From Halovivax gelatinilyticus (lineage in GTDB: Archaea > Halobacteriota > Halobacteria > Halobacteriales > Natrialbaceae), in the NCBI RefSeq assembly GCF_024300625.1, contig NZ_CP101322.1, positions 3,175,992 to 3,239,991 on the forward strand: DNA of 64,000 nt. Reading direction: 5' to 3'. The notes beneath the pieces were generated by a model. The model did no database searches. It was given only the letters and a program-made list of their open reading frames with translations, and was not told the DNA's origin. This document shows, piece by piece, positions 26,522 to 35,640 of the stretch. Position 1 is the first letter of the stretch. The number at the start of each line of letters is the position of its first letter. Both the position numbers and the translations under genes were made by a program.

Positions 26522-28135
26522 TCACCCGTCTCCCGCGTTAGGACCCGTCACGGAGAGCTGGGGTCTCGTTGCGACCCATCGGAGCGTCTCGAACTGTTGG
26601 GCCATCCACCAGTCGATATCTCGCTCGTGGACGCGTTGCCTGAGCCGTCGCATTCGACTCGATTGCTCCGCTTGGCAAGCGGTGAGCGCCTCGTGTATCG
26701 TGTCTGAGATTCCGTCTGGATCGGACGGATCGACCGTGTACGCCAGGTCGCCGAGCTGGGAAGACGCACCCGCGTGCTCGCTCAGACAGAGCGCACCGGT
26801 GTTGTCGATGCTCGAGGCGACGAACTCTTTCGAGACGAGGTTCATCCCGTCGAGATGCGGTGTGACGAGCATCAGATCCGCGCGTCGATACAGATCGACG
26901 AGGACTGGACGCGCGAGATAGGATTCGGTGTACACGATCGGTTCCCAGTCGTCGGTACGAAACCGGTCGTTGACTCGGTCAACGGCCTGACGAACGCGTT
27001 CCCCGTGTTCGGCGTACGCGGGAATGGTCGTCCGACTCGGAGTCGCCGTCTGGACGAAGACCAGCGATTCACGCCACTCGGGATGACGCTCGAGCAAGCG
27101 TTCGACGGCCTCGATCCTGGCCGGGATCCCCTTCGAGTAGTCGAGTCGATCGACGCCGAGACAGAGGACGTCGCAGTCGGGGATATCGAGACAATCCGTC
27201 GCGCTCGCCGCTGGTCGTTCGTCGCCGAGCTCATCGAACGCGTCCGATCCGGACCGGCCGTGTCTGCCCTCTGCGATGGCGTAACTCTCCCGCGCGTGTC
27301 GGTCGGCGTCGATTCCGAGTGGCGTCGCGGTGACGTAAGTCTCTCCGCGTTCGTGAGTAATCCGACCCGCCTCCTTCTCTACGGTCGCGTCGGGTCTGAA
27401 GCGCTCGACGCTATCGAGAAAGTTCTCGACGTACCGGTCGACGTGAAAGGAAAGCAGGTCGACACCGAGCAACCCGTCGACGAGTTCTGTCGACCGCGGG
27501 CAGACGCCGAAGGTATCCGGGGTCGGCCAGGGAATGTGCCAGAACTGTCCGATCGTCGTCGATTCCGGCGTTCGATCGTCGATACCGGCCGGTGTGAGCG
27601 CGAGATGGTAATCCTGTAACCATATCAACGTCTCGCCGTCTACGTGTTCGGCGGCGCAGTCGGCAAACCGTTCGTTTACGGCTTCGTATCCCTCGAAATC
27701 TCCTACACGAGAGACAACTTTCTCGGGGAACTCGTGACAGAGTGGCCACAGCACTCGGTTGCTGAAACCCTCGTAGTAGGCGTCGACGGTGTCCTCGTCG
27801 AGCCACACGCGTCGGAGGGTGTACGACGGGTCGTCCGGCGGAACCCGCACGCAGTTTCGATCGTCGACGACGGTTCGATCGGCATCGCCGTCACCCCAGG
27901 CGATCCACGTCCCTCCGACGCGCTGTAACACGGGATCGAGCGCGGCGGTGAGTCCGCCCGTCGGTTGATCGACGACCACGTCACCGTCGCCCCACCGGTG
28001 TCGATACGGCTGGCGATTCGATACGAGAACGAGCGAGTCGAACTCCTCGAGCGCGTTCCGGCTACGTTCCATCAGTGAACCCGCTTGCGTCGGCCCATCG
28101 GCTCTCTCGTTTCGATCGTGCTCGAACGTACGCAT
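26522..28135 (-). CDS. otsA: Trehalose-6-phosphate synthase (GT20)
   Basis: 537 residues of glycosyltransferase family 20: LVLVSNRQPYRHRW at the N-terminus, QPTGGLTAALDPVLQ, the WLQDYHLALTP region, GVDRLDYSKGIPARIEA and LVTPHLDGMNLVSKEFVASS. It joins glucose from UDP-glucose to glucose 6-phosphate, forming trehalose 6-phosphate for OtsB. The start could also be the ATG at 28072 (MERSRNALEEF), nearer the conserved core. It overlaps no other gene upstream. Confidence 0.9.
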   Translation of the reverse strand: MRTFEHDRNERADGPTQAGSLMERSRNALEEFDSLVLVSNRQPYRHRWGDGDVVVDQPTGGLTAALDPVLQRVGGTWIAWGDGDADRTVVDDRNCVRVPPDDPSYTLRRVWLDEDTVDAYYEGFSNRVLWPLCHEFPEKVVSRVGDFEGYEAVNERFADCAAEHVDGETLIWLQDYHLALTPAGIDDRTPESTTIGQFWHIPWPTPDTFGVCPRSTELVDGLLGVDLLSFHVDRYVENFLDSVERFRPDATVEKEAGRITHERGETYVTATPLGIDADRHARESYAIAEGRHGRSGSDAFDELGDERPAASATDCLDIPDCDVLCLGVDRLDYSKGIPARIEAVERLLERHPEWRESLVFVQTATPSRTTIPAYAEHGERVRQAVDRVNDRFRTDDWEPIVYTESYLARPVLVDLYRRADLMLVTPHLDGMNLVSKEFVASSIDNTGALCLSEHAGASSQLGDLAYTVDPSDPDGISDTIHEALTACQAEQSSRMRRLRQRVHERDIDWWMAQQFETLRWVATRPQLSVTGPNAGDG

Positions 28136-28308
28136 TCACCATACCAACCTCGTCACGACCGGTTCTTGGCGCGCTTGCAGACGCCGGGACCCTATGACTC
28201 CGGTCGGGTTCGATGACCGTCTTCGAGATCGCAATCGCTCGAACGCGAACGAATCCAGTCGACGTTCTCCAGACCGAACCCATCGACCGATGTGAAAACT
28301 AATGAATT

Positions 28309-28491
28309 CTAGTAATAGTACAACTCGACTTCGTGCCCGCAGTTTCGACACGACGTATCGAGGCCCTGTAATCGGGCCGCATCGGGGTCGACGTCCGCGA
28401 CGATACCGGGACCGGGTGGGACGGTCGCGGCAACCTGGGCCTCACAGCGGGGACACCCGACCTGCACGGCTCTTTCGTTCGTACCAGACAT
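28309..28491 (-). CDS. Small zinc-ribbon protein (60 aa)
   Basis: 60 residues with CPRC (residues 13-16) and CRNC (about 48-51), one zinc site, ending VELYYY. No helix-turn-helix. Function unknown; small zinc-binding proteins are common in haloarchaea. An AT-rich box (TAACTAATC on the minus strand) lies about 26-30 nt upstream, supporting this ATG and a leaderless transcript. It lies upstream of otsA on the same strand, 173 nt away. Confidence 0.75.
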   Translation of the reverse strand: MSGTNERAVQVGCPRCEAQVAATVPPGPGIVADVDPDAARLQGLDTSCRNCGHEVELYYY

Positions 28492-28820
28492 GACCGCGGT
28501 GTAGGTGCGTCAGGCGATTAGTTATCGAGCGTGTACGAACGGACCGTCACGCGTTACGACGCCCGTATCGAATCGATTTCCGCGCACTATTTCCCGAGAT
28601 AGACCCCCAGTTGGGAGGAACGATCTTCGCCGCATACTCTTCGCGCAAATCGGTAGCTGACGATTACCGAATCGGAACGGACTCGATAATTAACGACGAC
28701 CGGGGCGAAGGCCGCGCCAGTGGAGTCGTTCGACCGAGATCGTCTCACCGATCACGTCACGGACGAGGTCGGGCAGACGTCGTGCGTGATAGACGGTCCC
28801 CAACGAGGAGCGATCTCGCC
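28492..28820. other. Divergent intergenic region before the PAS/GAF regulator
   Basis: It lies between the minus-strand zinc-ribbon gene and the plus-strand sensor gene. It contains the zinc-ribbon promoter. An in-frame extension of the sensor gene to 28611 exists, but its residues are Arg/Ser-rich and unlike protein, so I treat it as non-coding. Nothing else is recognised. Confidence 0.4.
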
Positions 28821-31800
28821 GTGAGTGATCGCGTCACTGAGCGGGTACTCCCAAGTCACCCGATTCGGATCGTGGGAACGACGGATCGGATCGAACGAAT
28901 CCGTCGGTCGATCGAACGGGGATTCGGCGCAGAGGCCGTCTCGATCGCCCGGGATCCAGCGGACGCACTGTCTCGCGAGGACGTCGGCTGTTTCGTCTGT
29001 GACGCCAGCGACGAATCGATCGATCGACCGATCGAGCGGCTACGCGAACGATCTGAGGCGCCGATTCTCGCGCTGGCGTCCGATCGAACCGACGCGGCGA
29101 TCGAGGCCGGTGCAACGGACGTCGTCGAGCCCGACGCATCGGTTCCGGTCGTCCGAAACCGGATCCAGTCGGTGATCGACGCTTCGCGTTCGAACGGGGG
29201 TGGCCAATCGCGGGCTCGTCTCGAATCGATTTACGCCGCAACCAGCATCGGGATCGTCGTAAGCCGCGATCGGGAAATCACATGGGCGAGCGAGAGCGTC
29301 GATCGGGTGATCGGCTACACGCCGTCCGAGTTGAACGGGCTTGATCTCACCGAACTGCTCCATCCCGACGACCGATCGGCCCTGACCGACACAATCGCGT
29401 CGATCGCCGATTCACCGCTCGACGACTCGGCGGAGCTTCCCTGTCGAGTCCAACACGGGGACGGCCACTACCGAAGTCATCACCTGATCGCGGTCAACCG
29501 TCTCGAAGATTCCGCCGTCGACGGCATCGTCTGGACGATCGAATCAGCGGGCCCGGCTGAGCGAGCGCGAGAGCGATCGATTCGTTCTGACGATTCGGTC
29601 GTCGGGGAAGAGTCGGCGTCGCATATCGAACGATTCGACGACCCGGTGGTCGTCCTCGACGATACCTGGACGATACTGGCGGCGAACGAGGCCGCAGCGT
29701 CGTTGTTTTCGGCCGGACCGGAGGACCTAAGCGGGGGTTCGATCTGGGAACGATTTCCTCCCGACACCATCTCCACCTGGTACGAACGACTCACCGAAGC
29801 GCGAGAGCGAGGGTCGTCGCTGTCGTTCGTCGTCGCCGGGCGGGTCGACGGGGAAACGCTTTCCGTTCGCGTCTATCCCGCCGACGAGTCGACCGTCGTC
29901 ATCGTCCGGAAGCGTGCGGAGACTGCGATTTCTGACCTTCGCGAGCGACTCGAGCGCCACGCGATGGTGCTCGATGCGGTTCCGGGGCCGACCGTCCTCG
30001 TCGAGGACGGACGAATTGCCCTGGCCAACGCCGCCACGTTCGAACACACCGGACGCGACGCGATCGCCGGTCACACCCTCTCGTCGGTCTTCGGTCCCGA
30101 CGTCGCCGCGGCGATCGAATCGCGCGCAGATTCGAGAATCCGTCGAATCGATCCTATCGAGTGGCGACCGGGAACCGGCCGCGTGATCGATCTATCGGTC
30201 CTCCCACTCGGCGAATCTAGTGCGATCGTCACCGGACGGGACGTGACGGATCAGCGGTCCGTGCTCCGAGGAATAGACGAACTCGCGGAGATGGCGAGCG
30301 CTCTCGAGGGTGCCTCGAATCGAAGCGCGGTTCAGCGGATCGTCCTCGAGGGGGTCCGACGGTCGCAGTCGCTAGATCACGCGGTCTGGTACGAGCGGCG
30401 CGATTCCCGACTGTCGCCGGTGGCGAGTTCGAGCGAGAACGATCAGCTCGATCCCCGACCGCTTCAGTTCGACCCGGAGTGGTTCTCGACCGTCGGGACG
30501 GACGCGGCCACGTCGATCGATTCGGGGATCGAGATACCGATAGACGATTCGACGGCCCTCGCGGCGGCGCTCGCCGTTCCGATCACCGACTCGACCCTCG
30601 TGCTGGCGGGAAACGCCGTCTCAGAAACGGAGCCATCAATCGACGAAGACGAGGCGGAGCCGGTCGAATCCCAACGGATCGACCCATCTATCGAGGCAGG
30701 ACCGGAGATCGCATTCGAGGCGGTCGGTTTCGGCCCACGAGCCCTCGGCACGCTGTCCGGCCGACTCGGTGCACTGTCGCTGGCTTACGCGGCCTGTCGC
30801 GCCGATCGCGAGGACCTCGTCTACGAACGCGACCGACTGGCCGCGCTCGACGAAGAGATCGAACGCGTAACCGAGCGCCGTCGGGCAATAGTTCGATCGA
30901 TTCGATCGACCGAAACGCGAGCTGAACTCGAATCGACAGTTTGTGAGCAACTCGCCGCTATCTCTGGCGTCGGCGTCGCCTGGATCGGGGCCGCATCCGG
31001 GGACTCGGTCGTCGCCAGTGCGTCATCGGGATCGGCGAGCGACTACGTGTCTGAGGTGTTTCCACGGCATCGATCCAACTCGGACGAACCCGCCGTTCGG
31101 GCGATCAGTCGGGACGAACCGGTGGTCGTCGAGGACGTCGAGACGTCGTCGACCGAGGACTGGTCGCTCATCGCTCGACGATACGATCTCTCATCGATGG
31201 TCGCGATTCCGATCACTGGGCGGACGATCACCCACGGTGTACTCTGCGTCAACACCGTAGATGCGTTCAGCAAAGACGACGTTCTTCCATCGAGCTGTGC
31301 CGACATCGCCACGGCGTGCGGACTGGCAATCGATGCGATCGAGGCGCGACGGGCGCTTCTCTCGTCGGACCGACTCGAACTCGATCTGTCGGTTCGCGAC
31401 GGGACCGACGAACCGCTCTCTCGTCTCGCGATCGAGATGGATCGGTCGATCCTCGTCGACGCGGTTGCCTCTGGCGAGACGCTGACGACGGTCTATCTCA
31501 GCGTTCACGGCGCGAGCGGCCAGGAGGCTGCCGACGTCGCCGAATCGATCGACTCGGTTCGAGCGGTTTCCGTCCTCGACGAGTCCGATAACGGGCGCCT
31601 CGAACTCGAACTCGAGGGTCCGACGGTGCCGGACGTCCTCTCCGAGTTCGGTGTGACGGTTCGATCGATCGACGTCGACGACGATGGCGCGACGATTCGC
31701 GTCACTCTTCCGGCCGATCGATCGGTTCGGCGCGTCGTCGACGCCGTTCGGTCGGTCGTTCCGTCGATCGAGCTTCGTGCCCGTCGTCCCGTCGCTCGTC

Positions 31801-32018
31801 ACGCCGACGGTCCCGGTCGCCATGATATCCTCGGAGAGCTGACCGACCGCCAGCGCGACGTGTTGCGAACGGCTTACGCGGCTGGATACTTCGAGTGGCC
31901 GCGAAACCGATCCGGTGAGGAAGTCGCCGATCGGCTCGGGATCTCGCAACCGACCTTTACCAGACACTTTCGAGCGGCCGAACGGGCTGTCTTCGGTCGA
32001 TTGTTCGAGGATACGTGA
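28821..32018 (+). CDS. Multi-domain PAS/GAF sensor with Bat-type HTH-10 output
   Basis: About 1065 residues from a GTG start. Order: degenerate receiver (13-115; TT where the acidic pair should be, a possible phospho-Asp in CFVCDAS), PAS 1 (132-245), PAS 2 (265-365), PAS 3 (377-475), a GAF-like domain (485-730), a second GAF (about 830-960), a bacterio-opsin-activator segment and an HTH-10 helix-turn-helix at the end (LTDRQRDVLRTAYAAGYFEW and ADRLGISQPTFTRHF). No histidine kinase domain is present. It likely binds a small ligand or senses redox or light and acts directly on DNA. A second HTH-10 gene follows on the same strand. Confidence 0.85.
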   Translation: MSDRVTERVLPSHPIRIVGTTDRIERIRRSIERGFGAEAVSIARDPADALSREDVGCFVCDASDESIDRPIERLRERSEAPILALASDRTDAAIEAGATDVVEPDASVPVVRNRIQSVIDASRSNGGGQSRARLESIYAATSIGIVVSRDREITWASESVDRVIGYTPSELNGLDLTELLHPDDRSALTDTIASIADSPLDDSAELPCRVQHGDGHYRSHHLIAVNRLEDSAVDGIVWTIESAGPAERARERSIRSDDSVVGEESASHIERFDDPVVVLDDTWTILAANEAAASLFSAGPEDLSGGSIWERFPPDTISTWYERLTEARERGSSLSFVVAGRVDGETLSVRVYPADESTVVIVRKRAETAISDLRERLERHAMVLDAVPGPTVLVEDGRIALANAATFEHTGRDAIAGHTLSSVFGPDVAAAIESRADSRIRRIDPIEWRPGTGRVIDLSVLPLGESSAIVTGRDVTDQRSVLRGIDELAEMASALEGASNRSAVQRIVLEGVRRSQSLDHAVWYERRDSRLSPVASSSENDQLDPRPLQFDPEWFSTVGTDAATSIDSGIEIPIDDSTALAAALAVPITDSTLVLAGNAVSETEPSIDEDEAEPVESQRIDPSIEAGPEIAFEAVGFGPRALGTLSGRLGALSLAYAACRADREDLVYERDRLAALDEEIERVTERRRAIVRSIRSTETRAELESTVCEQLAAISGVGVAWIGAASGDSVVASASSGSASDYVSEVFPRHRSNSDEPAVRAISRDEPVVVEDVETSSTEDWSLIARRYDLSSMVAIPITGRTITHGVLCVNTVDAFSKDDVLPSSCADIATACGLAIDAIEARRALLSSDRLELDLSVRDGTDEPLSRLAIEMDRSILVDAVASGETLTTVYLSVHGASGQEAADVAESIDSVRAVSVLDESDNGRLELELEGPTVPDVLSEFGVTVRSIDVDDDGATIRVTLPADRSVRRVVDAVRSVVPSIELRARRPVARHADGPGRHDILGELTDRQRDVLRTAYAAGYFEWPRNRSGEEVADRLGISQPTFTRHFRAAERAVFGRLFEDT

Positions 32019-32275
32019 ACCGAACGATCTCGCAGAACGCGACGGAACGACCTGATCCGAGGCGGAGAAATGACTCATTTCACCGACTCGGTCGATGCCG
32101 TTTCGGTGGGTCGATGAATACATATAGCCCATTCGGCGGTAACCCGACACTATATAGCCTCTGGAACGATGCATCCGGCGTGATAAACGCCGTTCATGGA
32201 AGTTGACGGGGAAACTCCCGCTTACTCGTTCGGTAACGTCCGATTTCGACGCCACTACCCGCGGGGGCGATCAGA

Positions 32276-32977
32276 ATGAGTACGGACGCTCGCGGACGCG
32301 TGGAAGCACCGACGCAACTCCTGGACTCCCAGGGGATCGTCGCCGAAGTTCACCTCGATCACGAACGCCTACTATTGCGCCCAACACTTCGTGAACTCGG
32401 GGACGTCTCGATCGTTCCCGGAAACCGCGCCCGTCGCGACGGACGCGAGTACCAGTTCGTCTCTATCAGGACGGACTCCGTCGTCGAACTGGATTCGGTT
32501 CTGGCAACCGACCCGACCGTCTCGAACCCGATGCTCGTCGAGCGCCACGCGGATCGGCTCGTCTATCGCGTCGAGTTGACGCCCGACGTGATCACGCTCG
32601 ACGGCGCGATCGCCGGACACGGTGGGCGGATCCGAGAGGCGACCGGGACGCAGACGGCGTGGATTCTCAAACTCAGGCTCCCCTCCCGGGAGGCGTTGAT
32701 CGACTTCAACGACGAGTGTAAACGAGACGGGATTTCGGTCCGCGTCACGCAGTTGCGAACCGACGACGGGGAGACGCCGACCTGTCTCGGGCTGACCGAC
32801 AAACAACAGGAGCTGCTGACGGTTGCCTACGAGGAGGGTTACTTCGACGTTCCTCGCGGCATCTCCCAGGACGAACTGGCAGCGAAACTCGGCGTCTCGA
32901 AATCCGCTATTTCCCAGCGACTCCGACGGGCGATGACCGAACTCTGTGCGTCGTCCTTCGGCCCCGGATCCAGGTAA
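32276..32977 (+). CDS. HTH-10 (Bat-type) transcriptional regulator
   Basis: 233 residues. The N-terminal 150 residues are the bacterio-opsin-activator-type domain (RLLLRPTLRELGDVSIVPGN, then WILKLRLPSREALIDFNDEC) and the C-terminus is HTH-10 (LTDKQQELLTVAYEEGYFDV and AAKLGVSKSAISQRLRRAM). It lacks the PAS/GAF part of its larger neighbour, so the signal may come from elsewhere. Two TATA-like elements lie at about 32117 and 32151, so its mRNA might carry a leader of about 90 nt. Confidence 0.87.
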   Translation: MSTDARGRVEAPTQLLDSQGIVAEVHLDHERLLLRPTLRELGDVSIVPGNRARRDGREYQFVSIRTDSVVELDSVLATDPTVSNPMLVERHADRLVYRVELTPDVITLDGAIAGHGGRIREATGTQTAWILKLRLPSREALIDFNDECKRDGISVRVTQLRTDDGETPTCLGLTDKQQELLTVAYEEGYFDVPRGISQDELAAKLGVSKSAISQRLRRAMTELCASSFGPGSR

Positions 32978-32982
32978 CGCTC

Positions 32983-35067
32983 TCACTCGAGCCGGAGATA
33001 CTGTCTATCGTACTCGGGTTTACCCTGGCGCGGATAGATCGAGATGAACGACTCGGGTGGGAGCGACGCGAACACGTTGGGCAAGCCGTCGAGCTGTCCG
33101 TGCCAGCCGATGTCGCCCGGTCTCGGTGAAAGTGCGACGACGAGATCGTCCTCCGTCGTCCGCTCTGCGAGCGTCGGTTCGAGATCGTTCCAGTCGGCGA
33201 CCGATTCGAACTCGATGGTGATCTCTTCGGCGACGAGACCGAACAGCTTCTCGTACTGGTGGGCGCTACCCCCGACGACGTAGGCCGTGATCGGAACGCC
33301 GAGGCTCGATCCGATTCGCTTGACCGCGTGTACGCTCTCGTAAAACCCTTCGTGGTGGTCGACGCCGCGAGGGAGGACGAGGTGTATCTCCCTGGTCGTG
33401 TTGATCGGGTGTCCTAACCGGGAGATGAATACCGGTAACGTCGTCCGTTGGAGCACCTGATCGATAACGCTGCCGAACAGCCGTCTCTGGACGGTTTGCT
33501 GGGCGTCCCACCCCATGATGATCTGGTTCGCTCGCACCTCCATCGCGCCCTGAACGATGCCGGATGCGACGTTGTGATTGATTCTGGTTTCCGTCTCGAT
33601 TGGGACCTCAGCGGCCGCCCCGAAGGCCGCAATCTCGTCTAGATCTTCGTTGACAGTGGCGATTCGATCCTCGGGCGCCTCGCCGCGAGTCGGACGAACG
33701 ACGGTGAGTACGTGGACCGGCTCGGTCCCACGGTCGCCTTTGAGAACGAACGCGAGTTCTAGGAGCCATTGCTGGCGTTCGGCGTGGTGTGAGAGCGGAA
33801 GCAAGATGTTGGGATCGAGTGGATCGTCACCTTCCGCGGCGACGTCTCGATCGAGCGCCAGTCTCGTCGCGGCCCGCTCGGTCACGAGCGGACTGATGAC
33901 GGCCGTCACGAGCATCAACAGGACCACCGCGTTCAGCACCTCCGTCGAGAGCGGATCGAAGATTCCCTGCTCGACGCCGACCAACGTGATCGCCAGCGCG
34001 GCGGCCGCTTGTCCCGTCGAAAGCCCGAAAATCGTGTTTCGTTCGTGTGTCGAGTACCCCTGGTACCGGGAGACCAGTGCGGCGGCGAAATACTTCGTCA
34101 CGAGCATCACGCCCAGGACGACCGCGGCGATCTGGAGGGTCGTGACGCCGTCGAAGATGACGGCGGGATCGACCAGCATCCCGACGTGCAGTAAGAAGAA
34201 CGGGATGAAGAAGGCGTTGCCGACGAATTCGACCCGGTTGATCAACGTCCCACCGCTCGGGATGAGGCGGTTGAGCGCCAGTCCGGCGACGAACGCCCCG
34301 AGAATCGCTTCGAGCTGGAGTACGTCTGCGAGGCTCGCCGCCGCGAAGATCGCGACCATGACGAAGAGAAACTCGAAGTAGCTCTCTTCGCTCATATTCT
34401 GGAAGAAGCGACGCGTGAGCGGCGGAACGAGTAGCCAGATTGCAGCGAAGAGAACCCCCAGGGCGACGAATACTTCGAGCAGAATAATCGCCGAGAACCC
34501 ATCGACCGCCGACCCGATGACGATCGCGAGGACGACGAGCGCCAGTGTGTCGGTAAACAGAATGCCGCCGAACACCGCCGTCACCGCGCGGTTTTTTGTC
34601 ACGTTGAGTCGGTTAACGATCGGATACGCGAGCAGGGTGTGTGACGAGAAGACGGCGGCGAGTAAGAGCGCGGCCAGGATGTCGAAATCGAGTACGACGA
34701 CGCCGAGGATCGTACCGATCGCAAATGGGAGCAAGTAACTCGTCAGTCCGAAGACGGCGGCGTCTTCCGGCGATTCGAGAAATCGTTGCAAATCGAGTTC
34801 GAGGCCGACGGTAAAGAGCAAGTAGATGAGACCGACCGTCCCGAGCAGTTCGATCGCGTCGGTGTGTTCGATCACGCCCAGCGCGTTCGGTCCGAGCGCG
34901 ACGCCGAAGAGTACGATCCCGACGATGCCCGGTTGTCCGAGTCGCTTGATGAGTAACGGGCCGAGTAAAAACGCTCCCATCGCGATCGCGAAGACGAGTA
35001 CCGGCTCTTCGAGCGGGAGCGTCGGCGACGAGGTTGCGACAGTCATCATCATTGCGACAGTCATCAT
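32983..35067 (-). CDS. CPA2-type cation:proton antiporter with C-terminal universal-stress domains
   Basis: About 694 residues. The N-terminal 380 residues carry some 12 membrane helices of the KefB/NapA type (PLLIKRLGQPGIVGIVLFGV and LEAILGAFVAGLALNRLIPSGG). The C-terminal part holds two universal-stress-like domains (LLPLSHHAERQQWLLELAFV; HLVLPRGVDHHEGFYESVHA). It exchanges Na+ or K+ for protons across the membrane; nucleotide sensing by the tail is inference. The start is ambiguous: an 18-bp tandem duplication gives five candidate ATGs between 35046 and 35067. It converges with the HTH-10 gene. Confidence 0.87.
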   Translation of the reverse strand: MMTVAMMMTVATSSPTLPLEEPVLVFAIAMGAFLLGPLLIKRLGQPGIVGIVLFGVALGPNALGVIEHTDAIELLGTVGLIYLLFTVGLELDLQRFLESPEDAAVFGLTSYLLPFAIGTILGVVVLDFDILAALLLAAVFSSHTLLAYPIVNRLNVTKNRAVTAVFGGILFTDTLALVVLAIVIGSAVDGFSAIILLEVFVALGVLFAAIWLLVPPLTRRFFQNMSEESYFEFLFVMVAIFAAASLADVLQLEAILGAFVAGLALNRLIPSGGTLINRVEFVGNAFFIPFFLLHVGMLVDPAVIFDGVTTLQIAAVVLGVMLVTKYFAAALVSRYQGYSTHERNTIFGLSTGQAAAALAITLVGVEQGIFDPLSTEVLNAVVLLMLVTAVISPLVTERAATRLALDRDVAAEGDDPLDPNILLPLSHHAERQQWLLELAFVLKGDRGTEPVHVLTVVRPTRGEAPEDRIATVNEDLDEIAAFGAAAEVPIETETRINHNVASGIVQGAMEVRANQIIMGWDAQQTVQRRLFGSVIDQVLQRTTLPVFISRLGHPINTTREIHLVLPRGVDHHEGFYESVHAVKRIGSSLGVPITAYVVGGSAHQYEKLFGLVAEEITIEFESVADWNDLEPTLAERTTEDDLVVALSPRPGDIGWHGQLDGLPNVFASLPPESFISIYPRQGKPEYDRQYLRLE

Positions 35068-35068
35068 C
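35034..35068. repeat. 18-bp tandem duplication at the antiporter start
   Basis: A 17-nt sequence, TTGCGACAGTCATCATC on the plus strand, occurs twice at 18-nt spacing (35034-35050 and 35052-35068). On the coding strand this repeats ATG-ATG-ACT-GTC-GCA, so start codons and the first residues are duplicated in frame. Confidence 0.8.
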
Positions 35069-35640
35069 GAAGAGAACCTAGAATTGTGGGTGTCGATCGT
35101 CTTGATGGGTACCGAAGACGTCGGTCGTATCGAGCTGTCTGTACGTCGCTGGTGTTGGCGACTCACCTTAACTGTCTCGAAGTTCGTAGGGAAACCGTAT
35201 CGGTAGAGCGACGGCCGGCGGATTCATCCTCTCTGCTGTCGACGGGTTCCGGTACCGCCCGAACGGTGATGAGGCGAAGACGAGTCGAACTACTCCGTCG
35301 GACGAGCGAACGGTACGAATCAGTTCGTGACCTAGGCCGACGCTCGTCCCGGGTTGGGTAGTATTCATCCAGCTCTCACGGCGACGATCAGTCCGATCCG
35401 GTGGGTGTCGGTATAGGCACGCCCAACTGGGAGGTGGTCAGAACGTAGTCTCTCTATAGTAATGGAACGATCCGTGTTCTCGACCACTATGGCAGAACGT
35501 CCGTTGACGAACGTCAGTTATCGATCGGGTGATGGGGCCCGCTCATCGAGAACGGACTGGATACGTACCGTCGTCTACTGTGTCTCGACCAGCGAGTTCG
35601 AACTGCCCCGACCGAAAAATTGCGCCGAGGTGTGTCGCTG
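35069..35640. other. Divergent intergenic region between antiporter and glmS
   Basis: 572 nt without a supported gene. It contains an A/T-rich element (GAAAAATT, about 35614-35621) some 24 nt before the glmS ATG that may be its TATA box, and two GAACGTC direct repeats near 35495-35513. No other feature recognised. Confidence 0.35.

Noticed and set aside
28611-28820. Upstream in-frame extension of the PAS/GAF regulator
   Set aside because: The 70 extra residues are Arg/Ser-rich without structure, and protein-like sequence begins after the GTG at 28821.
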